A DNA stretch of 64,000 nucleotides from positions 1 through 64,000 of the forward strand of contig JAILES010000027.1 of NCBI GenBank assembly GCA_024687205.1, in the 5' to 3' direction. The position numbers and the translations under genes are program-made. This document shows, piece by piece, positions 35,174 through 44,937 of this stretch. Each line of letters starts with the position of its first letter. Positions within the stretch are counted from its first letter, which is position 1. The notes under the pieces were generated by a model. The model ran no database searches. It was not told the DNA's origin and saw only the letters and a list, made by a program, of their open reading frames with translations. This stretch comes from Lachnospiraceae bacterium (GTDB lineage Bacteria; Bacillota; Clostridia; Lachnospirales; Lachnospiraceae).

Positions 35174-35794
35174 ATGGAGACGGTATATCTTTACAGCCTG
35201 AAAGCCGGAGAACTGAAGATACCCGAAAAAGATGTTTACAGGTATCTCGGCTATATGGGACATGTACCGGATGCGGAGGATGCACAGCGCATTGCGGATG
35301 GCATCAGAAAAACCGAGGCCGAAGCAGCACCGAAGGCCTGCTACGGTTTTTACGATATAGAGATAAAGGGCGAAAACGTAGTGCTTCCCTATGGTGAGGT
35401 ACATTCAAAATCGCTTTCTGCCTGGATAGAAGACTGCAGCAAAGCCTATATCTTTGCTGCGACAGTCGGAGCCGGTGTGGACAGGATGATAAAGACCGCC
35501 GCCTTCAGGTCCATGTCCGAAGGGGCGATACTTCAAGCCTGCGGAGCCGCGGCAGTTGAGGAATTCTGTAACATACTCAATGAGAGACTGAACAGGGAAG
35601 CGGAAGAAAAAGGCTTCACCTATGTAAGAAGATACAGTCCCGGCTATGGGGACCTGGAACTTGAAGAAAACCAAAGGGGAGTTTTTTCGGTACTTAATCC
35701 CGGGAAACATATAGGACTCAGTCTGATGGATACCTGCATCATGAGTCCGGAGAAATCCGTAACTGCCATCATAGGTGTTAAGGAGAAGCGCTGA
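35174..35794 (+). CDS. Methionine synthase activation-domain-like protein
   Basis: A 206-residue protein matching the reactivation domain of B12-dependent methionine synthase, which in clostridia is often a separate gene. Recognisable segments are RRYSPGYGDLELEENQ and the C-terminal MSPEKSVTAIIGVK. The family helps re-methylate cob(II)alamin using SAM. No metH, methylene-THF reductase or cobalamin gene lies in the window. The start is 1 nt after the kinase stop and the stop overlaps the next gene as TGATG, so all three are likely co-transcribed. Confidence 0.82.
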   Translation: METVYLYSLKAGELKIPEKDVYRYLGYMGHVPDAEDAQRIADGIRKTEAEAAPKACYGFYDIEIKGENVVLPYGEVHSKSLSAWIEDCSKAYIFAATVGAGVDRMIKTAAFRSMSEGAILQACGAAAVEEFCNILNERLNREAEEKGFTYVRRYSPGYGDLELEENQRGVFSVLNPGKHIGLSLMDTCIMSPEKSVTAIIGVKEKR

Positions 35795-36600
35795 TGAACA
35801 GGGATGATTTTTTACAGGGAGCATACAGACGCGGATACAGGAACGATCCGATGCCGCTGCTGGAAGCGTTATATGATGCGGGGGAAGGTCTGGGCGCGGA
35901 TCATCCCTATCATAAGCTGATGGAAGATCTGAGGCAGGGAAAAGCACCCGGAGAAGAATTTGCGGATATCAGTTCCGGCGACCATCCCTACCTTGTGACG
36001 GAAGAGATACTTAAGGCCGTAAACGCCGAGCTTAAGGGAATGGATGCAAGCGGGCCTGTAATAAAAGCAAAACAGCTGACGGAAGGATATTTCGAACCCT
36101 GGATGCAGGAGCATGCCAGCAGGGAAAGGGAAGAGCTTCCGCTGTGGAGAGCTTATGAAAAGCTGGACAAAGGCAGTCTCGAAGAAGCCGCCGGGATAGC
36201 AGAGGAAATGAAGGCAGACGGAAATGTAGCCGGCAGAAAAGATTCGGAAGAATTCAGGAATATGACCGCAGCCATAGAAGACTTTGCCGCTTCGAAGACC
36301 GGAGCCGTATACGGGAGCGTGCTGGGAGAAGTGCTGCGTGAAAAGATGGCGGCCATGGGGGCGGCAATAGAAAGCTTTATCGAATCCGAAAAAGCAAATG
36401 AGAAGAATCCCAACGTGACACTGGCTGTCACAGCTTTAAGAATGGCAGATCCGGCCAGAGCCGCAAAATTTGACAGACTGAAAACAAGAAGCAGGATAAG
36501 TCTGGATATGCTTGATGGTGAGAAAGAGAGGAAACCCGCATTTAAGAGAGAACATGCGGAAAACGCCGCACCCGTTCTTCATGGAAGGACAAAGCAGTAA
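35794..36600 (+). CDS. Unrecognised helical protein with shared module and basic tail
   Basis: A 268-residue, mostly helical, soluble protein with no signal peptide or TM segment. I do not recognise it. The part SEEFRNMTAAIEDF and the following helices to EKNPNVTLAV resemble a module seen in the protein at 50624-51943 (both carry a KNP after the last helix). Residues 229-240 read LKTRSRISLDML, similar to RKKVSFSDL and RKKISFEEL in the proteins at 48448 and 49978, and the tail after it is basic. It is translationally coupled to the methionine-synthase activation-like gene. Function unknown. Confidence 0.6.
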   Translation: MNRDDFLQGAYRRGYRNDPMPLLEALYDAGEGLGADHPYHKLMEDLRQGKAPGEEFADISSGDHPYLVTEEILKAVNAELKGMDASGPVIKAKQLTEGYFEPWMQEHASREREELPLWRAYEKLDKGSLEEAAGIAEEMKADGNVAGRKDSEEFRNMTAAIEDFAASKTGAVYGSVLGEVLREKMAAMGAAIESFIESEKANEKNPNVTLAVTALRMADPARAAKFDRLKTRSRISLDMLDGEKERKPAFKREHAENAAPVLHGRTKQ

Positions 36601-36629
36601 GGCACGGCCCGGCGACAAAGTGGAAAGTG

Positions 36630-36658
36630 TTGACAGTATGGAAAAACTGTGTTAATTT
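36630..36658 (+). promoter_or_regulatory. Promoter of the pheA operon
   Basis: A perfect TTGACA at 36630-36635 and TAATTT at 36653-36658 with a 17-nt spacer. The start point would fall near 36665, essentially at the ATG of the Phe-rich leader peptide. Confidence 0.78.
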
Positions 36659-36665
36659 ACAACAG

Positions 36666-36776
36666 ATGAAAAATTACAGCGTAAAAGACAACGGCACATT
36701 TAAGTTCTTCCGCACCTGCGAGTTTTTTGCAGGTTCATTTTGGTTCGCCTTTAGTAAGCTAAATAAGGGGATGTAA
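36666..36776 (+). CDS. Phe-rich leader peptide for attenuation of pheA
   Basis: A 36-residue open frame with eight Phe codons plus one Trp and one Tyr; the core runs TFKFFRTCEFFAGSFWFAF. It lies between the promoter and an intrinsic terminator placed right before pheA, the classic plan of Phe-controlled transcription attenuation, where ribosome stalling at Phe codons would prevent the terminator. No ribosome binding site precedes the ATG, and the predicted transcript begins at or 1 nt before it, so translation may be leaderless. A hairpin ACCTGC/GCAGGT lies inside the frame (36715-36735), and the GCAGG strand could instead pair with CCTGC in the terminator. The alternative folds need computation. 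Confidence 0.8.
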   Translation: MKNYSVKDNGTFKFFRTCEFFAGSFWFAFSKLNKGM

Positions 36777-36813
36777 GCGGAGAACGGGTTGGCATAAACT
36801 AAACGACTGAAAA

Positions 36814-36846
36814 AAAAATCCTGTCCTGCGCGGACAGGATTTTTGA
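36814..36846 (+). terminator. Attenuator terminator upstream of pheA
   Basis: A 13-bp perfect stem (36814-36826 with 36832-36844), 5-nt loop TGCGC, ending in a T-rich 3' arm. It stands 37 nt after the leader peptide stop and just before the pheA AAGGAGG site, so termination here would block pheA and aroF expression. Confidence 0.88.
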
Positions 36847-36864
36847 TTTTAAGGAGGAAAAATC

Positions 36865-37686
36865 ATGAAGATAGCATTCAGCGGAGTAAAAGGAGCATAT
36901 GCCCATATAGCGGGGGAGAAGATATTTCCCGGAAGCGAGTGCATGCCCTATCCCTCATTCGGTAACGTATATGAGGCGGTGAGAAAGGGAGAATGCGACT
37001 ACGGCGTGCTGCCCGTGGAAAACAGTTTTGCGGGGGACGTGGCCCAGGTGATGGATCTGCTCTATTTCGGAGAACTCTATATCGCAGGTGTTTACGAGAT
37101 GCCGATAGTCCATAATCTGCTGGGAGTAAAGGGGGCTGAGAAAGAAGATATAACGAGGGTATACAGCCATCCCCAGGCTCTGGACCAGTGTGCCGGATAT
37201 ATACGCGAAAAAGGTTTTGAGCAGTGTGCGGCCACCAATACGGCCATGGCGGCAAGGGACGTGGCAGCAGCCGGTGACAAACAGGCGGCAGCCATAGCAG
37301 GCAGGGAAGCCGCACAGATCTACGGACTTGAGATACTCGAAGAGCGGATCAATGAAAAGGATGATAATATGACACGATTTGTGGTAATATCAAGGGAGGA
37401 GGAACCGCTGCTTAAAGAGAGGCAGGCTTTTTCCATGATATTTACCGTGAACAATGAGGCCGGGGCACTGGCTAAGGCGGTGACCACCATAGGAATGAAC
37501 GGCTTTAACTTAAAGGCCATAAGGAGCCGGCCCGCAAGGGAACTCGCCTGGAATTACTATTTCTACATCGAAGGCGAGGGGGATATAAAGAGCAATGCCG
37601 GTAACAGGATGATAGCGGAACTGAAGTGGAACTGCGATGTGATAAGGGTACTGGGAAATTATCATGAGGTAATAACCCTGGACTGA
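36865..37686 (+). CDS. pheA: Prephenate dehydratase
   Basis: Cytosolic enzyme converting prephenate to phenylpyruvate in phenylalanine synthesis. The N-terminal catalytic domain has GVKGAYAHIA, the PVENSFAG segment, YSHPQALDQC and the catalytic NMTRFVVI. From about residue 190 an ACT regulatory domain follows (FTVNNEAGALAKAV, then NLKAIRSRPARELAWNYYF), the site of Phe feedback inhibition in the family. No chorismate mutase domain is fused. A strong AAGGAGG precedes the ATG. Expression is probably controlled by the Phe leader and terminator just upstream. DAHP synthase follows after 39 nt. Confidence 0.94.
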   Translation: MKIAFSGVKGAYAHIAGEKIFPGSECMPYPSFGNVYEAVRKGECDYGVLPVENSFAGDVAQVMDLLYFGELYIAGVYEMPIVHNLLGVKGAEKEDITRVYSHPQALDQCAGYIREKGFEQCAATNTAMAARDVAAAGDKQAAAIAGREAAQIYGLEILEERINEKDDNMTRFVVISREEEPLLKERQAFSMIFTVNNEAGALAKAVTTIGMNGFNLKAIRSRPARELAWNYYFYIEGEGDIKSNAGNRMIAELKWNCDVIRVLGNYHEVITLD

Positions 37687-37725
37687 GATCATAAACAGGA
37701 CAGGGATTTTCGGAGGATATGAAAA

Positions 37726-38754
37726 ATGGGAATGGAATTTGAACGCAAGCTGACCATACCGGCGGAAGTAAAGGAGATGTATCCTTTAACGCTTAAGATG
37801 AGTGAGACCATAGAAAAGAGAAATGCGCAGATCAAGCGTATCTTTGAAGGAGAGGATAAGAGGCTGCTGCTGATCATCGGTCCCTGCAGCGCGGACAACG
37901 AAGACAGCGTCATCGATTATACACTGCGTCTCAGGAAGATGCAGGAGAAGGTGGAAGAAAAGATCTTTATAGTGCCGAGGATCTATACCAACAAACCGCG
38001 CACCACAGGTGCCGGCTACAAGGGAATGCTGCATCAGCCCGATCCCAATGAAAAGCCGGATATGTTCAAAGGCATCATAGCCACGAGACATATGCATATG
38101 CGCGCCGTCGAAGAAACGGGTTTTTCCTGTGCGGACGAGATGCTCTATCCCGAAAACTACCGCTATCTGAATGACCTGCTGGGTTATGTGGCTGTGGGAG
38201 CCAGAAGCGTGGAAGACCAGCAGCACCGTCTGGTTGCCAGCGGCATCAGCGTGCCGGTGGGCATGAAGAATCCCACAGGCGGGGATAATTCCATAATGAT
38301 GAATGCGATACAGGCAGCCCAGCACCGTCATACCTTCATATACAGAGGCTGGGAAGTCCACTCGGACGGAAATATGCATACCCATGCGATCCTCAGGGGC
38401 TATACCAACAAGCACGGTCAGTCGCTGCCCAACTACCATTACGAAGATCTGATAAGACTATACGAAGACTATCAGAAGGGAGAATACGCAAATCCCGGAG
38501 TCATCATAGATACCAATCACGCCAACTCGGGAAAGAATCCTTTCGAGCAGCCACGCATCATCAAAGAGGTGCTCTATGCCTGCAGACATAACCCGAATAT
38601 AGACGGACTGGTAAAAGGTTTCATGGTGGAAAGCTATATAGAAGACGGCAACCAGAAGATAGGTGAAGGCGTTTACGGAAAGTCAATAACGGATGCCTGC
38701 CTCGGCTGGGAGAAAACAGAGAAGCTTATACTGGAGATAGCAGAGCTGCTGTAA
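37726..38754 (+). CDS. 3-deoxy-7-phosphoheptulonate (DAHP) synthase, AroG/AroF type
   Basis: First enzyme of the shikimate pathway, joining phosphoenolpyruvate and erythrose-4-phosphate. The class I features are present: IIGPCSADNE, PRTTGAGYKG, VGARSVEDQQHR and the metal-binding DTNHANSGK. Length 342 residues, typical of the E. coli-like enzymes. It is the second gene behind the Phe attenuator, so the pathway entry and the Phe branch would be controlled together. Which aromatic amino acid inhibits the enzyme cannot be told by eye. Confidence 0.93.
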   Translation: MGMEFERKLTIPAEVKEMYPLTLKMSETIEKRNAQIKRIFEGEDKRLLLIIGPCSADNEDSVIDYTLRLRKMQEKVEEKIFIVPRIYTNKPRTTGAGYKGMLHQPDPNEKPDMFKGIIATRHMHMRAVEETGFSCADEMLYPENYRYLNDLLGYVAVGARSVEDQQHRLVASGISVPVGMKNPTGGDNSIMMNAIQAAQHRHTFIYRGWEVHSDGNMHTHAILRGYTNKHGQSLPNYHYEDLIRLYEDYQKGEYANPGVIIDTNHANSGKNPFEQPRIIKEVLYACRHNPNIDGLVKGFMVESYIEDGNQKIGEGVYGKSITDACLGWEKTEKLILEIAELL

Positions 38755-38769
38755 GAGAAAGGGTAGATA

Positions 38770-41028
38770 ATGGAACATATTCTCAGATATGCAAAAGAGG
38801 CGGAGAATTTCAATGAGGCGCTGCCCATAGGAAACGGGCGTATCGGCGGCATGGTATACGGAAGGCCGCAGAAGGAACTGGTAGGCTTAAACGAAGATTC
38901 CGTATGGTCCGGAGGACTGCGCAGGCGTGTGAATCCGGATGCTAAGGAAGGACTCAGGGAAGTCAGGGAATTGCTGAAAGCCGGAGATATACCGGGCGCT
39001 GAAAAAGCGGCATTTGAAAAAATGCAGGGGATCAATCCCAACAGCAGACATTATATGCCTCTCGGAGATCTGAACATCGAATTCTTCCATGAGAACGAAG
39101 AAATAAGCGCATACGAAAGGATACTTGATCTCTCTGAAGCGGTGGCAGGCATAAGCTATAAGGCGGGGGATGTCACTTATAAAAGGGAGTACTTTGTATC
39201 CGCTCCGGCAAACGCACTGGCAGTGCATATTGCGGCCGACAGGCCAGGTATGATAAATCTTGATGCAGGCATAGACGGACGGGATGACTATTACGACAAT
39301 AACCGTCCCTGCGCGGAGAATATGATACTCTTTACCGGCGGCATGGGTTCGAAAGACGGCATCTTTTTTGCGGCAGTCCTCACAGGCGCCGCAAAGGGCG
39401 GCAGCATGCGGACCGTGGGAAAGAAGCTGAGGATAAGAAATGCCGATGAAGTAACTCTGGTTGTTACGGCCCGCACAAGCTTCTATGAGTGCAGCATTAA
39501 AGGCCTTGAGCCTTCGGAACGCAGCTATGAAGAAAAGGCGGTGGAAGATGCCAAAGCAGCTGCGGCAAAAGAATATGAGAGCATAAGGAAGGAACATGTC
39601 ACCGACTACGCTTCGCTGTATGAGCGGGTGGAACTTAAGCTTGGCGGTGAAAAGAGTGCTGAGGAACTGACAACCGATGAGAGGCTTCAGCGTTTTAAGA
39701 ATGAGGCAAACCGCGATAACGGCCTGATGGAGCTGTATTTCAACTTCGGAAGATATCTGATGATCTCCGGCAGCAGACCGGGCACGCAGCCGTTAAACCT
39801 GCAGGGCATATGGAATAAGGATATGTGGCCTGCCTGGGGCAGCAAGTTCACGGTCAATATAAATACCGAGATGAATTACTGGCCTGCGGAAAGCTGCAAT
39901 TTAAGTGAATGCCATGAGCCTTTATTTGATCTGCTGGAGCGCATATGCGTAAACGGGCGCGCTGTGGCAAAGGAAATGTACGGCATAGACAAGGGCTTTG
40001 TATGTCATCATAACACGGATATATGGGGAGACTGTGCACCCCAGGATGAATGGATACCAGCAACCCTCTGGCCCATGAGCGGAGCCTGGCTTGCGCTGCA
40101 CGTATACCAGCATTATGAATATACGAAAGATATCGGATTCCTTAAGGAAAAATATCATCTGCTGAAAGAGGCGGCGGAATTCTTTACGGAGTTCCTGACG
40201 GAAGATGAAGAAGGAAGGCTGGTGACAGCACCTTCAGTATCCCCCGAGAATACTTATAAAACCGAAAAGGGTGTGACAGGCTGTCTGTGCATAGGGCCTT
40301 CAATGGATTCCCAGATCATCACCGTGCTGTTTAACGAGGTGATAGAGAGTGCCGGAATACTCGGTGTGGATGAGGCTTTTGCGGAAGAATTAAAGGAACT
40401 GCTTAAGAGGATACCGTCACCTGAGATCGGAAAATACGGTCAGATAAAGGAATGGGCCGTTGATTATGACGAAGTGGAACCGGGACACAGGCATATTTCC
40501 CAGCTCTTTGCCCTGCATCCCGCGGAACTGATAACACCGAAGAAAACACCGGAACTGGCAAAAGCCGCAAGGGCAACGCTGGAGCGCAGGCTCAGCCACG
40601 GCGGAGGACATACAGGCTGGAGCAGGGCCTGGATAGCGAATATGTGGGCAAGGCTCTATGACAGCGAAAAGCTTTATGAGAACCTGCATAAACTTCTCGG
40701 AATATCAACGAATCCGAATATGTTTGATAATCACCCGCCTTTCCAGATAGACGGTAACTTCGGCGGCACCGCTGCTATAGCGGAAGCTCTGCTGCAGTGC
40801 ACGGGAGGGGAGATCATACTCCTGCCGGCACTTCCTAAGGAGTGGAAAGACGGCGAAGTGAAGGGCCTCAGGGCCAAAGGCGGAGTGAGCATCGATATCA
40901 GCTGGAAGGACGGAAAGCTCGTAAGTGCCTGTATCACTTCCGATAAGGGCGGGGAGTACAGAGTAAGATATAAGGATGAGCTGAAGTTTGTTGCTGCGCC
41001 GGCGGGCATCCGGACCGGGTGGTTTTGA
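38770..41028 (+). CDS. Glycoside hydrolase family 95 (alpha-L-fucosidase type)
   Basis: A 752-residue protein with the GH95 layout: N-terminal beta domain ([26 protein letters not shown]), the (alpha/alpha)6 barrel with [18 protein letters not shown], the [15 protein letters not shown] segment, [16 protein letters not shown], and [15 protein letters not shown] near the C-terminus. GH95 enzymes mostly cleave alpha-1,2-linked L-fucose, and some act on alpha-L-galactose. No signal peptide is visible, so it is probably cytosolic and works on imported oligosaccharides. It starts 15 nt after the DAHP synthase stop, an odd partner, and may read through from the aromatic operon. No transporter or fucose pathway gene lies in the window. 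Confidence 0.9.
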   Translation: MEHILRYAKEAENFNEALPIGNGRIGGMVYGRPQKELVGLNEDSVWSGGLRRRVNPDAKEGLREVRELLKAGDIPGAEKAAFEKMQGINPNSRHYMPLGDLNIEFFHENEEISAYERILDLSEAVAGISYKAGDVTYKREYFVSAPANALAVHIAADRPGMINLDAGIDGRDDYYDNNRPCAENMILFTGGMGSKDGIFFAAVLTGAAKGGSMRTVGKKLRIRNADEVTLVVTARTSFYECSIKGLEPSERSYEEKAVEDAKAAAAKEYESIRKEHVTDYASLYERVELKLGGEKSAEELTTDERLQRFKNEANRDNGLMELYFNFGRYLMISGSRPGTQPLNLQGIWNKDMWPAWGSKFTVNINTEMNYWPAESCNLSECHEPLFDLLERICVNGRAVAKEMYGIDKGFVCHHNTDIWGDCAPQDEWIPATLWPMSGAWLALHVYQHYEYTKDIGFLKEKYHLLKEAAEFFTEFLTEDEEGRLVTAPSVSPENTYKTEKGVTGCLCIGPSMDSQIITVLFNEVIESAGILGVDEAFAEELKELLKRIPSPEIGKYGQIKEWAVDYDEVEPGHRHISQLFALHPAELITPKKTPELAKAARATLERRLSHGGGHTGWSRAWIANMWARLYDSEKLYENLHKLLGISTNPNMFDNHPPFQIDGNFGGTAAIAEALLQCTGGEIILLPALPKEWKDGEVKGLRAKGGVSIDISWKDGKLVSACITSDKGGEYRVRYKDELKFVAAPAGIRTGWF

Positions 41029-41148
41029 CTATATTTTGCTATTTACCTGAGATACTGAAATGTGGTAATATACTGATATGCAAAGAGGCAGACATGTTGT
41101 GACCTGAGGGATACAGTTCACACATGGCTGCTTTTTTTGTACTAAGGG

Positions 41149-41272
41149 CAAATGGGTACAAGCAGCTCTGCTGCTTGTATATGTGGTTCAACAAACCGTC
41201 CCGGCAAGCTCGCTTGCAGGAGCGGTTTGGGGTACCACATGTACATACGATCGAAGATCGTATGCCCATTTG
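41149..41272. repeat. Cloverleaf-like palindromic element (copy 2)
   Basis: An outer stem CAAATGGG/CCCATTTG (41149-41156 with 41265-41272) encloses three arms in direct succession: 41157-41179 (10 bp, loop TCT), 41181-41240 (ATGTGGT/ACCACAT with AAACCG/CGGTTT and a nested GCAAGC/GCTTGC hairpin) and 41244-41264 (9 bp, loop GAA). Pairing may extend outward past a bulged A, as in the element at 4089. The sequence differs from that copy but the plan is the same. It fills most of the 281-nt gap between the GH95 gene and the first chemoreceptor; the rest holds no gene. Confidence 0.75.
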
Positions 41273-41309
41273 ACCTCGGAATCATAGCATTGATCATGGA
41301 GGGCATAGT

Positions 41310-43010
41310 ATGAAGAAAGAGAAAAAAGGCAAGCTGATATGGTACATAGTTTTTATCGCACTGCTGGGTCTGGTGTTGGTGTCCATCGCGCTGATAATCT
41401 CGGCAAGAGCTTCCATCACAGTGGGCTATCATGAGATGGGCGAGCAGGTAATGCAGATGTCCTGTCAGGAATTCCAGCAACTGGTGGATGATATCTATCC
41501 GGGCAACTGGCATATGGAGAACGGTGTGCTGTGGAAGGGAGAGTATGATCTCCAGAACGTAGAAAATTTCCAGAAGGTCATGGATGACATGAAAGCCGGA
41601 ACCGGACTGGACTTCACGCTGATCATGGATAAGACCCGTATCATAACCACCATCGACGGCATGGCGGGTAAAGAGATCGGCGATGACGTATATGAAGCCT
41701 TGAAGAAGGGCCAGACTTTTAAAAATTTCAATACGGTGATCAACGGCACAAAGTATTTTGTATTTTATACACCCGAGATCGAAAACGGCAAATATGTGGG
41801 AGCCTTCTTCGCGGGGCGTCCTTCCTCGGAGGTGGAAAAGATAATAAACAAGGCGGTGGGAACCCTTGTTCTTATTTCAGTTATCATCACGATAATATTC
41901 CTGATAATAGGCAGCCTGGTATCCAATAAGTATTCCAAGAAGCTGACGGCCATCGCCGGCTATGTCAAAGATATATGCGACGGAAGCCTGTCGGTGGAGG
42001 TAAGCGATGAGCTGCAGAACCGTAGCGATGAACTGGGTGTCATAGCCGAGGGTGTGGAGCAGCTGAGTGAGAGATTAAGGGATGTTATAAGCAGGTCCCA
42101 GACAGCATCCGAAAAGCTTGACAGCCAGGCAAGGGAACTGGCAGAGTCTTCGAGCCAGGCGACGGAAGCGTCCGGAATGGTCACCGATGCGGTGAACGGT
42201 ATCAGCAAGGGTGCTGCATCCCAGGCGGAAAGCGTGGAGAACGCAGCCGCAGATACCGACGATATCGGTAAAAACATCGAGAATATCAACGGCAATGTGA
42301 ACGATATGGACCGCTATGCCGAGGAAATGAAGGAAGCCTGTGACAAGGCCATGGAGGCACTGGACCGCCTTATAAAGCAGAGCGGGGAAGTGACCGTTTC
42401 CGTAAAGGAGATAGGTGATACCATCCGTTCCACCAACGAATCCGCCAGGTCCATATCCGAGTTCACCCAGGCGATAACCGACATAGCAACCCAGACCAAT
42501 CTGCTTTCCCTCAATGCTTCCATAGAGGCGGCGAGAGCCGGAGATGCAGGCCGCGGGTTTGCCGTTGTGGCAGATGAGATAAGAGCGCTGGCCGATCAGT
42601 CTTCAAGCAGCGCTGATGAGATCAAAGGCATAGTTGAAAGGCTGCTTGCGGATGCAGCTTCATCAGTAGCCGTTATGGAGAAACTGAATGAAGCCTTCGG
42701 AATGCAGGCAACGCAGCTGGATGCCACCAGGGATAATATGGTCACGATGAACGGCAACGTGGCAAATGTAAAGGATACTTCGGCAAATATCACCCTGCAG
42801 ATAGCACAGCTGAATGAGGCTAAGAACGGGCTGATGGAGATCATCTCGGATCTGTCCGCGGTATCCGAGGAAAATGCAGCTTCAACTGAGCAGACCACAG
42901 CCTCGATGGAGGAACTGAATGCGACATTTACGATCATAAACGAAGCAGCCGGAACGCTTCAGAATCTTGCGGGAGAAATGGCGGACAGCATCAGTTATTT
43001 CAGGATATAA
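41310..43010 (+). CDS. Methyl-accepting chemotaxis protein with periplasmic-type single Cache domain
   Basis: A 566-residue chemoreceptor. TM1 lies near residues 10-32, an extracellular Cache-like sensor domain near 35-180 ([18 protein letters not shown], then [19 protein letters not shown]), TM2 near 187-210, then a HAMP-like region and the long signalling coiled coil. The hairpin tip contains [24 protein letters not shown] precedes the ATG. The signalling half is very similar, at DNA level too, to the receptor at 43152. No cheA, cheW or flagellar gene is in the window. The ligand is unknown. Confidence 0.92.
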   Translation: MKKEKKGKLIWYIVFIALLGLVLVSIALIISARASITVGYHEMGEQVMQMSCQEFQQLVDDIYPGNWHMENGVLWKGEYDLQNVENFQKVMDDMKAGTGLDFTLIMDKTRIITTIDGMAGKEIGDDVYEALKKGQTFKNFNTVINGTKYFVFYTPEIENGKYVGAFFAGRPSSEVEKIINKAVGTLVLISVIITIIFLIIGSLVSNKYSKKLTAIAGYVKDICDGSLSVEVSDELQNRSDELGVIAEGVEQLSERLRDVISRSQTASEKLDSQARELAESSSQATEASGMVTDAVNGISKGAASQAESVENAAADTDDIGKNIENINGNVNDMDRYAEEMKEACDKAMEALDRLIKQSGEVTVSVKEIGDTIRSTNESARSISEFTQAITDIATQTNLLSLNASIEAARAGDAGRGFAVVADEIRALADQSSSSADEIKGIVERLLADAASSVAVMEKLNEAFGMQATQLDATRDNMVTMNGNVANVKDTSANITLQIAQLNEAKNGLMEIISDLSAVSEENAASTEQTTASMEELNATFTIINEAAGTLQNLAGEMADSISYFRI

Positions 43011-43082
43011 AAAAGCGCTTCTTTGAGCAAAATACACTATTTTCGCTGGACATGAGGGGAATTTTATAGTAAAATTAATCAG

Positions 43083-43117
43083 CGGGTGGGCAGGCATCTG
43101 CCCATCCGTTTTTTTCA
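43083..43117 (+). terminator. Terminator after the first chemoreceptor gene
   Basis: An 11-bp stem (43083-43093 with 43098-43108, one G-U pair), 4-nt loop and seven T residues, 72 nt after the first receptor stop and 35 nt before the second receptor start. TATAGT at 43068-43073 just upstream might be a -10 box, in which case the hairpin would lie in the leader of the second receptor. Confidence 0.8.
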
Positions 43118-43151
43118 CTCCAAATATGTAATGTATAGAAGGAGGGTTAGA

Positions 43152-44897
43152 ATGAAGTGGTTAAATAATATCAGTGTAAGGGCTAAACTTCTGATAATCT
43201 CCGTGCCTCTTGCGATCGCACTTCTGGTATCCGTGATCGTTATGGCTTCAGAGATGAAACAGGTAGAGAAGCAGGTAACGGAAATTTATTATGATGTCCT
43301 TTATACAGCATCTTCGGCTCTTCTTAACGGGGACAGGGATTTCTATCAGTCACTTCTCGGTGCCACGGGCTATCGTGAACTCCGGAATATGGAAGGCATA
43401 GATAAGTCAATCGTCGACGGTTATCTTAATGATTATTATGATAATTCCGCCCAGGTACTTGAGCGTGTGGATGTAGCCGTGGAGGCAGCCTCAAGGGATG
43501 AGAAGCTCTTTAAGGAGATGAAGACTTCTTCGGGGAACACCTTTGAACAGACGGCAGCCTTGTTCAAGCAGGATTTCGAAACCTGGGGAACTTCCTACAA
43601 TGTGGCAGCCGGTGTCGGCGACTGGACCAACTTCAATCTGACTTTCGATAATGCGAGAGACCGCATCAATGATATGCAGGAACTCGTTGAAGTATGGGCA
43701 GAGGAAGAGTATGCACATCTGCAGAAGGTAATAGCAAACAAGGTGTTCCTGGTATCACTGATATTCGGTATATTCATGGTCCTGATAGCAGTTATCGTGG
43801 TAATCGCCATCAGAATGCTCCGCATAGGCATAAAGACAGTCACCAACAATCTTGATGAACTGGCAGGCGGTAATCTGAATGTTTCCTTCCCCGATGACAG
43901 TGAGATAGGAAAGGATGATGTGGGCACGATTACAAAGAGCGCTAAGCTGCTTTCCGACAAGATGAACGAGGTAATGAGGAAGTCCAATGAAATGGCTGCT
44001 GAACTTACCTCCGCAGGTACTGAGCTGGCGGATTCCGCTGAACAGGCCGTAATGGCTTCCGAGCAGGTAACGGATGCGGTAACCGAGATATCAAAGGGTG
44101 CTGTTTCCCAGGCGGAGAGTGTGGAGAGCGCAGCCGGAGATACCGATGACATAGGAAGAAATATCGAGAACATAGCAGGCAACGTACAGGAAATGGACCG
44201 CTATTCGGAAGAGATGAAAGATGCCTGCGACAAGGCAATGGATGCTCTGGACAGATTGATAAAGCAGAGCGAGGAAGTGACCGTTTCCGTAAAGGATATA
44301 GGCGACACGATCCGTTCCACCAACGAATCGGCAAGGTCCATATCCGAGTTTACCCAGGCTATAACCGATATAGCAACCCAGACCAACCTTCTTTCTCTCA
44401 ATGCTTCGATAGAGGCAGCAAGAGCAGGAGATGCGGGACGCGGTTTCGCGGTTGTTGCCGATGAGATAAGGGCGCTTGCTGACCAGTCTTCAAAGAGCGC
44501 AGACGAGATAAAATCCATCGTTGACAGATTGCTGGCTGATGCGGCTTCATCGGTAGCAGTCATGGAGAAGCTGAACGATTCCTTCGGAGTACAGGCTAAG
44601 CAGCTCGATGATACAAGATCCAATATGGAAAGCATGAGCGGTAATGTGGAGAAGGTTAAGAATACCTCTGCGGACATCACCGGACGTGTGGCGGAACTCA
44701 CCGAAGAGAAGAACAAGCTGATGGAGATCATCTCGGATCTGTCGGCTATCTCGGAAGAGAATGCAGCCTCCACGGAAGAGACAAATGCTTCAATGGAAGA
44801 ACTGAACGCGACCTTCACGATGATAAGCGAATCGGCTACAAAGCTGCAGGCGCTGGCAGGAGATCTGACGGATACGATCAGTTATTTCAGAGTATAA
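43152..44897 (+). CDS. Methyl-accepting chemotaxis protein with four-helix-bundle-type sensor
   Basis: A 581-residue chemoreceptor beginning [21 protein letters not shown] 43152 is chosen for the GGAGGG at 43141-43146; an upstream in-frame ATG at 43086 has no site. TM1 is near 10-32, a helical extracellular domain near 35-190 (probably a four-helix bundle), TM2 near 195-218, then HAMP and the signalling domain. The tip [18 protein letters not shown] is identical to that of the preceding receptor, while the sensor domains are unrelated, so the signalling half was duplicated with a new sensor. A two-component operon follows after 40 nt. Confidence 0.92.
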   Translation: MKWLNNISVRAKLLIISVPLAIALLVSVIVMASEMKQVEKQVTEIYYDVLYTASSALLNGDRDFYQSLLGATGYRELRNMEGIDKSIVDGYLNDYYDNSAQVLERVDVAVEAASRDEKLFKEMKTSSGNTFEQTAALFKQDFETWGTSYNVAAGVGDWTNFNLTFDNARDRINDMQELVEVWAEEEYAHLQKVIANKVFLVSLIFGIFMVLIAVIVVIAIRMLRIGIKTVTNNLDELAGGNLNVSFPDDSEIGKDDVGTITKSAKLLSDKMNEVMRKSNEMAAELTSAGTELADSAEQAVMASEQVTDAVTEISKGAVSQAESVESAAGDTDDIGRNIENIAGNVQEMDRYSEEMKDACDKAMDALDRLIKQSEEVTVSVKDIGDTIRSTNESARSISEFTQAITDIATQTNLLSLNASIEAARAGDAGRGFAVVADEIRALADQSSKSADEIKSIVDRLLADAASSVAVMEKLNDSFGVQAKQLDDTRSNMESMSGNVEKVKNTSADITGRVAELTEEKNKLMEIISDLSAISEENAASTEETNASMEELNATFTMISESATKLQALAGDLTDTISYFRV

Positions 44898-44937
44898 GGG
44901 GGAGAAGCCTTAGAGGAGGATGGCGGCGGAGAAAGCT

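Noticed and set aside
36776..36864. T-box riboswitch before pheA
   Set aside because: The conserved GGTGG-type T-box sequence and specifier-loop layout are not seen; a Phe-rich peptide frame explains the control better.
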